Shown here: positions 19,007-26,761 of the stretch, piece by piece
How the letters are laid out: the number at the start of each line of letters is the position of its first letter
Position numbering within the stretch: the first letter of the stretch is position 1
NCBI RefSeq assembly: GCF_002174455.2
Contig: NZ_CP147246.1
Location: forward strand, 2,073,501 to 2,137,500
Direction of reading: 5' to 3'
Length of the DNA stretch: 64,000 bases
DNA from: Enterococcus sp. 9D6_DIV0238
GTDB taxonomy: Bacteria; Bacillota; Bacilli; Lactobacillales; Enterococcaceae
Translations under genes and position numbers: made by a program
The notes under the pieces: generated by a model
Databases searched by the model: none
The model's input: the letters and a program-made list of their open reading frames with translations, nothing else
Told to the model about the DNA's origin: nothing

Positions 19007-20152
19007 ATGGAAAAACAAGAAAAGATTCAAATTTTAAAAGACCTTGTTGCAATCAAATCAGTCAACGGTAATGAAAAGGAAGTTGCAGAGTATTTAAGCA
19101 AGCTATTTAAAAAGCATGGGATCGATTCTTCATTTTTAGAATATGATAAGGATCGTGATAATTTGATTGTTGAAATCGGCAATCGGAAAAGTGAGAAGGT
19201 CTTAGCTTTTTCAGGACATATGGACGTTGTTTCAGCTGGAAATGCTGCAGACTGGACGTCAGATCCATTTAAACCAGAAATTCGTGATGGGAAGCTATTT
19301 GGACGCGGTACTTGTGATATGAAGAGTGGTTTGGCAGCTATGGCAATTGCTATGATCGAGTTGAAAGAAGAAGCAGCTGACTTTAATGGTCGTTTACGCT
19401 TATTGGCCACAGTCGGTGAAGAAGTGGGTGAGCTTGGTGCTGAACAGCTGACCAAAGAAGGATATGTTGATGATGTGACTTCTATGGTCATCGGTGAACC
19501 TTCTGGATATGCCGGAATCGTTTATGCACATAAAGGATCGATCAATTTTAAAGTTTCTTCTCTAGGGAAAAATGCCCACAGTTCTATGCCGCAATTAGGT
19601 GTGAATGCAATCGATCATTTAAATGATTTCTATACAAGAGCCAATGAATTATTCCGCAGTGAAACACACACTGATGAAGTGTTAGGCGACTTCATTTATA
19701 ATGTGACGATGATTTCTGGCGGGGAACAAATCAACAGTATCCCAAGTGAAGCGAGTCTGGAAGGGAATATCAGAACGATTCCAGGGTATGATAATGATTT
19801 AGTCATCAAAAAAATGAATGAGCTGATCGATGAGTTGAATCAAAAAGAAAATTATCGGTTAACGCTAACGATCGAAGCCAATAAAATTTCGGTGAAAAGT
19901 GAAAAGAACTCGGATATTGCTAAAATTGCGCAGCAAGTAGCTAAAAGACAAGTAAATGTAGATATTCCGATGGTCGGTGTGTCTGGAACCACAGATGCGG
20001 CAGAATTTACAAAAGGGAAACAAGCATTTCCTGTGATTATTTTTGGTCCAGGCAATGAAACACCCCATCAAGTCGATGAATATGTCGATATTGATAACTA
20101 TTTGGAAATGATCGATATCTATAAAGAAATGGCTACGGTCTATTTAGCATAA
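19007..20152 (+). CDS. M20 family metallopeptidase (ArgE/DapE type)
   Basis: Zinc-dependent amidohydrolase of 381 residues, annotated in this family as ArgE/DapE-like deacylase or peptidase; the natural substrate cannot be told. Metal and catalytic motifs are in place: SGHMDVV (His, Asp), RGTCDMKSGLAAM (bridging Asp), GEEVGELGAEQL (general base Glu) and GEPSG, with a dimerisation lid in the middle. Single-gene unit with its own promoter and terminator. Confidence 0.88.
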   Translation: MEKQEKIQILKDLVAIKSVNGNEKEVAEYLSKLFKKHGIDSSFLEYDKDRDNLIVEIGNRKSEKVLAFSGHMDVVSAGNAADWTSDPFKPEIRDGKLFGRGTCDMKSGLAAMAIAMIELKEEAADFNGRLRLLATVGEEVGELGAEQLTKEGYVDDVTSMVIGEPSGYAGIVYAHKGSINFKVSSLGKNAHSSMPQLGVNAIDHLNDFYTRANELFRSETHTDEVLGDFIYNVTMISGGEQINSIPSEASLEGNIRTIPGYDNDLVIKKMNELIDELNQKENYRLTLTIEANKISVKSEKNSDIAKIAQQVAKRQVNVDIPMVGVSGTTDAAEFTKGKQAFPVIIFGPGNETPHQVDEYVDIDNYLEMIDIYKEMATVYLA

Positions 20153-20160
20153 TAGCTTAA

Positions 20161-20203
20161 AATACAAGCAGAATTCTATTAAATTCTGCTTGTATTTTTT
20201 TTT
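20161..20203 (+). terminator. Terminator after the M20 gene
   Basis: Perfect 15-bp stem, 20161-20175 with 20182-20196, then a long T-run. Confidence 0.87.
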
Positions 20204-20218
20204 AATAAAGCGTACTAT

Positions 20219-20247
20219 TTGAACTAGTTATAATATGGGCTTAATAT
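20219..20247 (+). promoter_or_regulatory. Promoter of the alpha/beta hydrolase gene
   Basis: TTGAAC (20219-20224), 17 bases, TAATAT (20242-20247); an overlapping TATAAT at 20229 is an alternative -10. Confidence 0.6.
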
Positions 20248-20278
20248 GAGGGTATAACATTGGAAAGAAGGTAGCAGT

Positions 20279-21229
20279 ATGGTAAAAAGAATTTCTTTAG
20301 AACAATCAGCACTTGAATTCAGTGAGGCAAATGCAAAAGAACCATTTATCTATCAGCTCCCAGTTAATGATGCACGCGATTTACTTGAAGAAGTCCAAAG
20401 TTCACCAGTGGAAAAACTTGAAGCTGACATCAACGATCAGCAATGGGATCTAGGTGATCATGGTACGATCAATGTACGCACCGTAAAACCAAAAGAAGCA
20501 ACAGGAAAACTCCCAGTGATCCTTTATGTTCATGGTGCAGGCTGGGTATTAGGCAGTGCACATACACATGATAAGTTAGTTCGAGAATTAGCTGTTAGAA
20601 CAAATTCTATTGTGTTCGTTCCTGAATATGATCGTTCACCAGAAGCAAAATATCCAGTAGCGATCGAACAATGTTATGCAACATTATTAAAACTAGTTGA
20701 TGATGCTAATGACGAATACGATACTAGCCGCTTGACGATTGCAGGAGACAGTGTCGGCGGAAATATGGCGACTGTCTTAACGATGTTGGCAAAAGATCGT
20801 AAAGGCCCTAAAATCAGTCAACAATTATTGTACTATCCAGTGACAAATCATTCCTTTGATTCAGGATCATACAATCAATTTGCTGAAAATTATTTCTTGG
20901 CAAAAGATGGAATGAAATGGTTCTGGGACAACTATCTACCAGAAGGACAAGACGCTACGATCAAAACGATTTCTCCATTGCAAGCTACAAAAGAGGATCT
21001 TGAAGGCTTGCCTGCTGCAATGATTTTAAATGGTGAAGCAGACGTATTGAGAGATGAAGGAGAAGAGTATGCCCGCCATTTACGTGAAGCAGGTGTTGAT
21101 GTCACACAAATTAGATTCCAAGGAATGATTCATGACTTTGTTATGGTCAATTCGATGGATCAAAGCAATGCGACTCGAGCAGCGATGGATGTATCGACGG
21201 ATTGGATCAATAAACGTAATTCAAAATAA
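20279..21229 (+). CDS. Alpha/beta hydrolase (hormone-sensitive lipase-like esterase)
   Basis: Cytoplasmic esterase of 316 residues. The oxyanion-hole motif HGAGWVLG is near residue 90, the nucleophile Ser is in GDSVGGN near 160, the Asp region is in NGEADVLRDEGEEYA, and the His is in GMIHDFVM near 285. No signal peptide. The natural ester substrate is unknown. AGAAGGTAG precedes the ATG. Confidence 0.87.
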   Translation: MVKRISLEQSALEFSEANAKEPFIYQLPVNDARDLLEEVQSSPVEKLEADINDQQWDLGDHGTINVRTVKPKEATGKLPVILYVHGAGWVLGSAHTHDKLVRELAVRTNSIVFVPEYDRSPEAKYPVAIEQCYATLLKLVDDANDEYDTSRLTIAGDSVGGNMATVLTMLAKDRKGPKISQQLLYYPVTNHSFDSGSYNQFAENYFLAKDGMKWFWDNYLPEGQDATIKTISPLQATKEDLEGLPAAMILNGEADVLRDEGEEYARHLREAGVDVTQIRFQGMIHDFVMVNSMDQSNATRAAMDVSTDWINKRNSK

Positions 21230-21251
21230 AAGCTTGATAATAAAAAAAGAA

Positions 21252-21295
21252 CTGTACTATCTGACGTTTTAAGATCAGATAGTGCAGCTTTTTTT
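21252..21295 (+). terminator. Terminator after the hydrolase gene
   Basis: 13-bp stem with one G-T pair, 21252-21264 with 21275-21287, then seven Ts. Confidence 0.82.
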
Positions 21296-21366
21296 GTGTA
21301 GTATCAAAGAAGCTGTTTACTTCTAATTTTTTATCAGCAGCTATAGCAAACCTCTTTTAGAGTATT

Positions 21367-21795
21367 TTAACGTAATAAAGACAAACTACCAGTCAATTTA
21401 TTCACTAACTTTTTGCTCCCATGTAGACATAAGCCATAATAATGGATCTGTTCCGGAGCTGTATTTTTCATATTCTCGGTATATAGTTCATAGGAGCCGC
21501 AGGTTTGAGCAATATTAGAAAAACCGATGACAGTCAAACTTGAATAACGCTCATCATTTAAAACTGTTCTAAGAGTGCTCAATGACTCTTCGGAGGATTT
21601 CAAAATAGGAATCGGATAATTAACGATTCCGAGATGTTCTTGATCATTAGAGTCATAAACAGCAGAGCCTATACCAGCGGGAAATTCTTTTCCTAACGTT
21701 GCGCCTAATATAGCGGTCGTGTTGGCAATCAAGCCTATAGGCAATGCTTCATCAATGAGCATCACACATTTTTGTTCTGGTACCATTATGTACAT
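21367..21795 (-). CDS. DUF2000 family protein
   Basis: A 142-residue protein resembling the DUF2000 family, with KCVMLIDEALPIGLIANTTAILGATLGK and a central LGIVNYPIPILK. Family function is not established; the fold is related to peptidyl-tRNA hydrolase II-like proteins. The start is MYIM at 21795 or MVPE at 21786 after a weak AAAGAAAG. The longer open frame upstream runs inside the araC-type gene. It lies 7 bases downstream of that regulator and is probably its operon partner. Confidence 0.75.
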   Translation of the reverse strand: MYIMVPEQKCVMLIDEALPIGLIANTTAILGATLGKEFPAGIGSAVYDSNDQEHLGIVNYPIPILKSSEESLSTLRTVLNDERYSSLTVIGFSNIAQTCGSYELYTENMKNTAPEQIHYYGLCLHGSKKLVNKLTGSLSLLR

Positions 21796-21802
21796 TCTTT
21801 CT

Positions 21803-22618
21803 TTAAGCAATAAAAATTTTTTGATACATTTTTGGTGTAACACCGATTTGCGCTTTGAATACTCGAGTAAAATGACTTTGATCACTAAAACCAGTTTCCA
21901 TAGCGATTTCAGTGATGGAAATGTCGCTTTTTAATAATCGTTTGGCCTGATTGATCCGAGTCGTGATCAGGTATTGAAAAGGGGTCAAACCAAAGTATTT
22001 TGTAAATAGCCGAATGAATGTATATTGATTCGTTTCTGCGAATACACTCAATTCAGCAAGTGAAAGCTTTTGTGCATAGTTTTCTTCAATGAATTCTTTT
22101 GTTTCATTGATTTTGTGTGGAATGGTCGGATGTTTTGATTCTTCAAGACTTGAATAATTTGATAGTAGATCATTCAACAGCAAGGTAAATAATTCTTCGA
22201 TTTCAAAAGCATCATTTGCCCGTTCATTCATCAGCCGTTCGTGTAATTGTAAAAATAATTGATTTTCTTGCATTGTTTCAGGAACAGTTACAGTAAAAAT
22301 CGGATTTTTGGTTAACGATAGTCGTGCCTGCACATGTTTTTCCATGATCTCTGGGCGAATATGCAGGTTTCGATAGATCAGCGGTTTACCATCTATGGAT
22401 TCACATTCATGATTATCATACGGATTAAAGAAAATAAAATCTCCTTCTTTAAGAATATATTCTTTATTTTTACAAGATAATTTTCTGCTGCCTTTTTCAA
22501 TATAACCAATCACATAGTAGTCATGGAAATGATTTGGAAATTTTTGCTGGATACCATCAAAGACTAGCGCTTCGATTTCTAGTTGTGAGTTATAAACGAT
22601 TTGTCTGTTTTCTAGCAT
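21803..22618 (-). CDS. AraC family transcriptional regulator
   Basis: A 271-residue regulator. The N-terminal cupin-like sensor (FPNHFHDYYVIGYIEKGSRK, EGDFIFFNPYDNHECE) suggests small-molecule sensing. Two C-terminal helix-turn-helix units follow, LSLAELSVFAETNQYTFIRLFTKYFG and ISITEIAMETGFSDQSHFTRVFK. AAGGAGAACG precedes the ATG. The natural target may be the operon itself, since only the DUF2000 gene follows. Confidence 0.92.
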   Translation of the reverse strand: MLENRQIVYNSQLEIEALVFDGIQQKFPNHFHDYYVIGYIEKGSRKLSCKNKEYILKEGDFIFFNPYDNHECESIDGKPLIYRNLHIRPEIMEKHVQARLSLTKNPIFTVTVPETMQENQLFLQLHERLMNERANDAFEIEELFTLLLNDLLSNYSSLEESKHPTIPHKINETKEFIEENYAQKLSLAELSVFAETNQYTFIRLFTKYFGLTPFQYLITTRINQAKRLLKSDISITEIAMETGFSDQSHFTRVFKAQIGVTPKMYQKIFIA

Positions 22619-22773
22619 AGCGTTCTCCTTTGTAGATCAAGAATAGCATAAGCCAAAGCTAAAATTATAGAATAATATTGATGAAAAAATAAATTTTCTA
22701 ATACGACAGGGGTACCCATAATCATTTATACACATTATGTAAAAATTACTAACAATCGAATGGAAAATCTGAT

Positions 22774-22986
22774 ATGCTTGTCAGTAGAAAGAATGCGAGT
22801 CGGACAACGGTATTAAACGGAGTAACGATCCTTACAACCAACTCTAAAATCGATCCCAAAAGAACGAATAGGATAGCTATAAGGCTGTATAAAAATGGAC
22901 ATGAGTGGGAAGATGATCAATCAATAGTTGTATATGATTTTGTTACAGGAAATTGGCAGCTTCAAGATTCAAAATACGTAGAATGA
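22774..22986 (+). CDS. Hypothetical 70-residue protein
   Basis: Unrecognised, mostly polar protein with a likely beta-rich second half (NRIAIRLYKNGHEWEDDQSIVVYDFV). There is no signal peptide and only a weak GGAAAA ribosome site. It ends 22 bases before the secreted-protein gene at 23009, so it could be co-transcribed. It may be a fragment of a longer ancestor. Confidence 0.4.
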   Translation: MLVSRKNASRTTVLNGVTILTTNSKIDPKRTNRIAIRLYKNGHEWEDDQSIVVYDFVTGNWQLQDSKYVE

Positions 22987-23008
22987 TATGAGAGACAGGA
23001 GAAGAGTA

Positions 23009-23524
23009 ATGAGAAAAAATTGGTATAAACTGATCATAAGTTTTGGATTGATTTGTATGGGCGTTCTAATTTTTGAAGTCCAAGTAAATGCAGCAAGTTT
23101 TGATTCCATGAAAGATCATGTTTTAAATGGCACGGGTGAACTGATGCATCCTAATCTCTACAGAGAGATGACGAAAGAGGAAAAAGAAGACTTTAAAGAT
23201 GATCCAAATGCGCCAACTCAGATCAACCGAGCAATGACAGAAAAAGAAGTGAATGAGTATATTTATTATGTAGAGAAATATCAAAAAGAAAATGATACGT
23301 CTGAGGTACCTTATGAAGCGTATGATTATGTTCAATATATTGCTGAAAAAATGGATAAAGACCAGTCATTAGAAATTACCAATGATCTTAGAGAAGAGGC
23401 TGAAAAGTTTGCTAATAAACAGCATCAAAAAGGAGAAAATCAAAATAGTAGCTCTGAGAGCTCTGAAATAAGAAGTGTAGTAGTTGTTTTGGAAAAATTT
23501 ATGGCGATTCAGTTGTTTATCTAA
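23009..23524 (+). CDS. Secreted hypothetical protein with possibly frameshifted tail
   Basis: A 171-residue protein with a signal peptide (LIISFGLICMGVLIFEVQVNA, cut near residue 28). A charged, acidic body rich in Glu, Lys and Asp follows, with a Ser-rich linker near residue 150. Start at 23009 follows CAGGAGAAG. The last residues, VVVVLEKFMAIQLFI, look like a shift: reading +1 after LEKF gives YGDSVVYLRYIPMILN and a hydrophobic end, stopping at 23583. This suggests a one-base indel near the A5T3 run at 23493-23500. No function recognised. Confidence 0.6.
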   Translation: MRKNWYKLIISFGLICMGVLIFEVQVNAASFDSMKDHVLNGTGELMHPNLYREMTKEEKEDFKDDPNAPTQINRAMTEKEVNEYIYYVEKYQKENDTSEVPYEAYDYVQYIAEKMDKDQSLEITNDLREEAEKFANKQHQKGENQNSSSESSEIRSVVVVLEKFMAIQLFI

Positions 23525-23583
23525 GATATATCCCAATGATATTGAATGGCTTTTTTGTAGCAATCGTCCTCGATAGAGTATAG

Positions 23584-24200
23584 GCAGTTGAACATTGTGA
23601 GAGTGTAACTATGATAAGGATTTTAGATGTTTAATAGAATTTCTCTTTCCTGTTTTGTATAATAAAGTGTCAATGCAAAAAACATTGAGTAAAGAATAAG
23701 TGTAAAAAATACCTATACAAATAAAATAAGAAAACTTTTAGAATCAATGAAAAAAGCTTTACAACTTTGGTGTATTTTCATAAACTTGAACAATAGTAAA
23801 AGGGGAGGCTTCTCCAATTATTCTAATTACAGGTATTCTAACAATTTTTAGTCTATTAGCCGTTTGGATCATTTTCGATTTGATTGGCTATCATAAGCAA
23901 TAGTATACAACGAAATATAGTTAAAAGTGATTACATGCTACTGCATAGTGATCACTTTTTTTGTGTAAAGTATCCAAGTAAAACAGTTGAGATCTGACAT
24001 AACCTTGTTGAGTCAGATCTAACATAAAAAAAAACATTTAATGTGATTTTCATTGGCTAACCACTCTTTATATAATTTCCAATAAATGTCAAACCATGCT
24101 TATAGATAAAAATATTATTCTAATAAGCATATTTTTTTGATTAATATTTACATTTAGTTTAACTAATGTTATTTTATATTATGTACAACGCTTACAAATA
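23584..24200 (+). other. Intergenic region with hairpins and a candidate micro-ORF
   Basis: No long gene is visible. At 23632-23683 is a stretch about 80 percent identical to 28397-28448. AAAAGGGGAGG at 23797-23807 looks like a strong ribosome site but is followed by ATT ATT, not ATG. From ATT at 23817 a 28-residue hydrophobic peptide (IILITGILTIFSLLAVWIIF...) runs to TAG at 23901-23903. A terminator-like stem AAAAGTGAT/ATCACTTTT follows at 23923-23965, and a perfect 9-bp inverted repeat AGATCTGAC/GTCAGATCT lies at 23990-24020. The arrangement recalls a type I toxin unit, but no family match is claimed. Confidence 0.35.
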
Positions 24201-24223
24201 ATAAAAATATGGAGGTTAGTTAA

Positions 24224-24934
24224 TTGAAAAAAATGTTAGGTCTAGTATTAGGTACTTTAATTGCAGTAGGATTTGTAGCACCAACAGTATCTTTAGCAAG
24301 TGAACAATCGGTACCTCAATCGAGAGTGGAGGTATCTACAGCTGATAACTCACAAGGTACTTTTGAAAATTTTAAGAGTTTCGTAGACAGTAAGATCAGT
24401 TTTGATGGGAAGAAATTTGTTCTTAATGATCCAGAGGAAATTAAAGAAGTCTTAATTAACAATGAAAGTCAAATCAGCTTAGAAATTGGTTCAGAATTTT
24501 CAGGTGCAGAGTATTTCAACTATATTACACAAAATATTGAAGATATGAATGCCAAGTTAGCAGGTGGAAGTTTTCACGTAACTGCTGACAATGGAATTGG
24601 GAAAAATACTTTAGCAGTGAGAAAACCGGCCCCCGAAAAACCATATCAATTAACTTCTCATTGGTGGGGGATAAAATTTCAATCATTTGGACCAAAAGGA
24701 ACCATAGATTTGAAAACTATGTTTTTAAATAGTACTTTAGTTCAAGGTGCTGTAGTTGCTATTCTAGCCTTTACTCCGGCAGCAGTATTATCAGTGTTTC
24801 CTATTATATCAGGAGCATATGATGGAATGATTGCAAATTCAATACAAGGTGAAATAGATAAGGGGACAGATAAAAAAGGTATATCAGTAGATATAAATAA
24901 CTGGGTACCAACATATTCTGTATATCCAAACTAA
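24224..24934 (+). CDS. Secreted Trp-Trp-Gly protein, bacteriocin/toxin-like layout
   Basis: A 236-residue secreted protein starting at TTG 24224, 8 bases after GGAGG. The signal peptide ends near VSLAS (about residue 25). The middle is hydrophilic. SHWWGIKF lies at 145-152, followed by a hydrophobic, Gly/Ala-rich segment at about 170-208 able to form a helical hairpin, and an ending GISVDINNWVPTYSVYPN. From memory, a WWG motif, then a hydrophobic segment, then a closing beta-strand with W and P is a layout of secreted Gram-positive proteins of unknown or bacteriocin-like role. Five tiny membrane-protein genes follow directly, which fits an effector with immunity partners. Function is inference. 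Confidence 0.6.
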   Translation: MKKMLGLVLGTLIAVGFVAPTVSLASEQSVPQSRVEVSTADNSQGTFENFKSFVDSKISFDGKKFVLNDPEEIKEVLINNESQISLEIGSEFSGAEYFNYITQNIEDMNAKLAGGSFHVTADNGIGKNTLAVRKPAPEKPYQLTSHWWGIKFQSFGPKGTIDLKTMFLNSTLVQGAVVAILAFTPAAVLSVFPIISGAYDGMIANSIQGEIDKGTDKKGISVDINNWVPTYSVYPN

Positions 24935-24936
24935 TT

Positions 24937-25089
24937 ATGAAAACGAATAAAATTGTGAGTTTTATGCTTTTTATAGCAGCATTAATATTTTTATACATGT
25001 ATGTATACGTAAATTCATTCTTTACATTCCTATTTGTTTCCATGATATATTTTTTTGTTTCAATTTATTTATTTCGAAAAAAAGATTGA
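24937..25089 (+). CDS. 50-residue two-helix membrane protein (array member 1)
   Basis: Starts two bases after the stop of the secreted protein with no ribosome site of its own, suggesting translational coupling. Two hydrophobic segments (VSFMLFIAALIFLYMYVYV and FFTFLFVSMIYFFVSIYLF) are joined by a very short turn, with a basic tail FRKKD. Same size and topology as the four genes that follow. Possible immunity protein, by context only. Confidence 0.6.
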   Translation: MKTNKIVSFMLFIAALIFLYMYVYVNSFFTFLFVSMIYFFVSIYLFRKKD

Positions 25090-25123
25090 AGAATTTAAAG
25101 TAGACTGAGTGGAAGTGAAAGAA

Positions 25124-25276
25124 ATGGATAGTTTGATAACCTTGTCTCTTTTGATTTTAGTAGTATTTCTTATGTACTCATATTTTTATGTAGGGCACGA
25201 AATTCAATTTCTATTATGTGCGATATTTCTTTTTGTTGTTTGTGGTTATCGTATAGTAAGAAAACACTTGAAATGA
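25124..25276 (+). CDS. 50-residue two-helix membrane protein (array member 2)
   Basis: GGAAGTGAAAG precedes the ATG. Two hydrophobic helices flank YFYVGHEIQ; the tail is RIVRKHLK. It is clearly related to array member 5 (shared YSY-x-FVGH/YVGH-x-IQ, then A-I-x-L and C-x-YR), so the pair arose by duplication. Unrecognised family. Confidence 0.62.
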   Translation: MDSLITLSLLILVVFLMYSYFYVGHEIQFLLCAIFLFVVCGYRIVRKHLK

Positions 25277-25354
25277 AATCATATTAATAGCTGTTGGAGT
25301 TAGACGTACTTTGTTTATAAAAACTAAGATACTTAATAATCAGGAGCAATCAAA

Positions 25355-25519
25355 ATGAAATTCAAAAAAGTAATTCCAGAAGTAATTATCTTTTTAGTTC
25401 TGTTATATGCTATTTATAGTTACTTATGTATTGGAAAAAGTTGGCAACTTTTATTTAGTATAGTAATGTTTTCAATTTTACTAATAGTCTTGATAACAAG
25501 ACTTATTAAAAATAGATAG
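25355..25519 (+). CDS. 54-residue two-helix membrane protein (array member 3)
   Basis: CAGGAGC precedes the ATG. It begins KFKKVIPEVIIF, with helix, short loop IGKSW, helix FSIVMFSILLIVLITRLIKNR. It resembles array member 4 (IP near residue 7, a W in the loop, VFSIL/MFSILL, and R-L-x-K at the end). Unrecognised family. Confidence 0.62.
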   Translation: MKFKKVIPEVIIFLVLLYAIYSYLCIGKSWQLLFSIVMFSILLIVLITRLIKNR

Positions 25520-25586
25520 CAAAGACCTAATTATTTAATTATTTACACTACAAGGAATATCAGTAATTTGGAGATGAAAGAAGAGT

Positions 25587-25772
25587 ATGAGGAAACTTGA
25601 AAGATTCATTCCAGTAGGTATATATTCACTAGTTCTTATATACCTTCTTAGTGATTATGTAAGTGGAAATAGGAATTGGAACTCTATATTTGGTATCATA
25701 GTGTTTTCAATATTAGTAATGGTTTGTATAGTTAGACTTACTAAAAAAGAAATAGTCAAAAAGGACGGGTGA
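25587..25772 (+). CDS. 61-residue two-helix membrane protein (array member 4)
   Basis: GGAGATGAAAGAAG precedes the ATG. It is a relative of member 3: RFIPVGIYSLVLIYLL, loop GNRNWNS, then IIVFSILVMVCIVRLTKKE and a basic tail. Its stop is two bases before the next start. Confidence 0.65.
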   Translation: MRKLERFIPVGIYSLVLIYLLSDYVSGNRNWNSIFGIIVFSILVMVCIVRLTKKEIVKKDG

Positions 25773-25774
25773 AG

Positions 25775-25939
25775 ATGTCCCCAATGTATAATTGGTTGAC
25801 ACTATTATTTTTTATGGTTGCATTGTTTTTCCTATACTCCTATCTATTTGTAGGTCATGCAATACAATCATTGATTAGTGCAGTGATTCTTTTATTAGCT
25901 TGTGTTTATCGTTTAATTAAGCGATATCAAAATAATTAA
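25775..25939 (+). CDS. 54-residue two-helix membrane protein (array member 5)
   Basis: Starts two bases after member 4, so translation is probably coupled. It is a relative of member 2: LFFMVALFFLYSYLFVGHAIQ, then ISAVILLLACVYRLIKRY. A strong terminator at 25963 closes the array, supporting one transcript from 24224. Confidence 0.62.
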   Translation: MSPMYNWLTLLFFMVALFFLYSYLFVGHAIQSLISAVILLLACVYRLIKRYQNN

Positions 25940-25962
25940 AAATTAATGGAAATTGATAAATA

Positions 25963-26024
25963 AGGGCATAGAGAACTTGAAATTCCAATGCAAAGGAATA
26001 TGAGATCTCTATGCCCCTATTTTA
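25963..26024 (+). terminator. Terminator closing the small-membrane-protein array
   Basis: GGGCATAGAGA (25964-25974) pairs perfectly with TCTCTATGCCC (26006-26016), with an inner ATTCC/GGAAT pairing and a T-rich tail. Confidence 0.8.
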
Positions 26025-26071
26025 TAAACTAGGCTTTTCTAAATTAAGTTCATATAAGAAGGAGAATTAAT

Positions 26072-26743
26072 ATGAAAATTCAAAAATGGGCAAACAATTT
26101 TTTTGTTCTATGTGTGTTTATTCTAGGGACTAGCACTATTATTATGCATAATGAGGTTGCTGAAGCTGATTTTGTTCCACCTGAAATAGAGACAGTTATG
26201 ATTCCTGAGTATAATCAGCCACTAAAGCAAGTTTTTACCTTGCAACCTACACCGTTATCAGTAGTTAATGTATTAAATTTTGTGGAAGGATCAACGACTA
26301 GGCAGGCAAGTCAATTACTTAAATATGTTTATCCTAAGTATAGTGATGCTCAATTAAAATCTGTAACGGCAAATCTGGAACAATCAAATAGTTTTTTGAA
26401 TAGTCAGGGATATAAAACCAAAATTAATCCTGGACAATTAGATATGTCTTTATTGAAGGAGGAGCTTTCAAACCGACGTCCAGTTATTGCGTATTTATCA
26501 GCAAATGGTGACTATTGGATAGAACAAGAATCGTCTATAATTATCTATGGCTATCAAAAGGTGACTTTTCCAGGGAGACCTTCTCAAGTAGTGTATATGT
26601 ATCAAAGTGTGAACCATGGAAATGGGGCTATATATGGTGGTAATGAGAATACAATACCATTATTAATTAAAGAAAGCCAAATAGATCCGTCTGCAAATGT
26701 TACCTACAGCTGGATTTCAACACTATACGGGTTTACAAAATAA
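26072..26743 (+). CDS. Secreted papain-fold-like protein without catalytic Cys/His
   Basis: A 223-residue protein with a signal peptide (FFVLCVFILGTSTIIM, cut near AEA). Its body lines up by eye with the catalytic domain of the next gene. QPTPLSVVNVLN stands where that has KPWCQYYTYAAVINN, VYPKYSDAQLKS where it has TYPQATDEQKED, NRRPVIAYLS where it has NHRPVITNLK, and ESSIIIYGYQ where it has AHSIVQMGY. Cys has become Pro and His has become Ser, so proteolysis is unlikely. Possible inhibitor, chaperone or decoy for its neighbour. AAGGAG precedes the ATG; the next gene follows by 18 bases. Confidence 0.65.
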   Translation: MKIQKWANNFFVLCVFILGTSTIIMHNEVAEADFVPPEIETVMIPEYNQPLKQVFTLQPTPLSVVNVLNFVEGSTTRQASQLLKYVYPKYSDAQLKSVTANLEQSNSFLNSQGYKTKINPGQLDMSLLKEELSNRRPVIAYLSANGDYWIEQESSIIIYGYQKVTFPGRPSQVVYMYQSVNHGNGAIYGGNENTIPLLIKESQIDPSANVTYSWISTLYGFTK

Positions 26744-26761
26744 AAGCGAGGAGTTGAAAAA

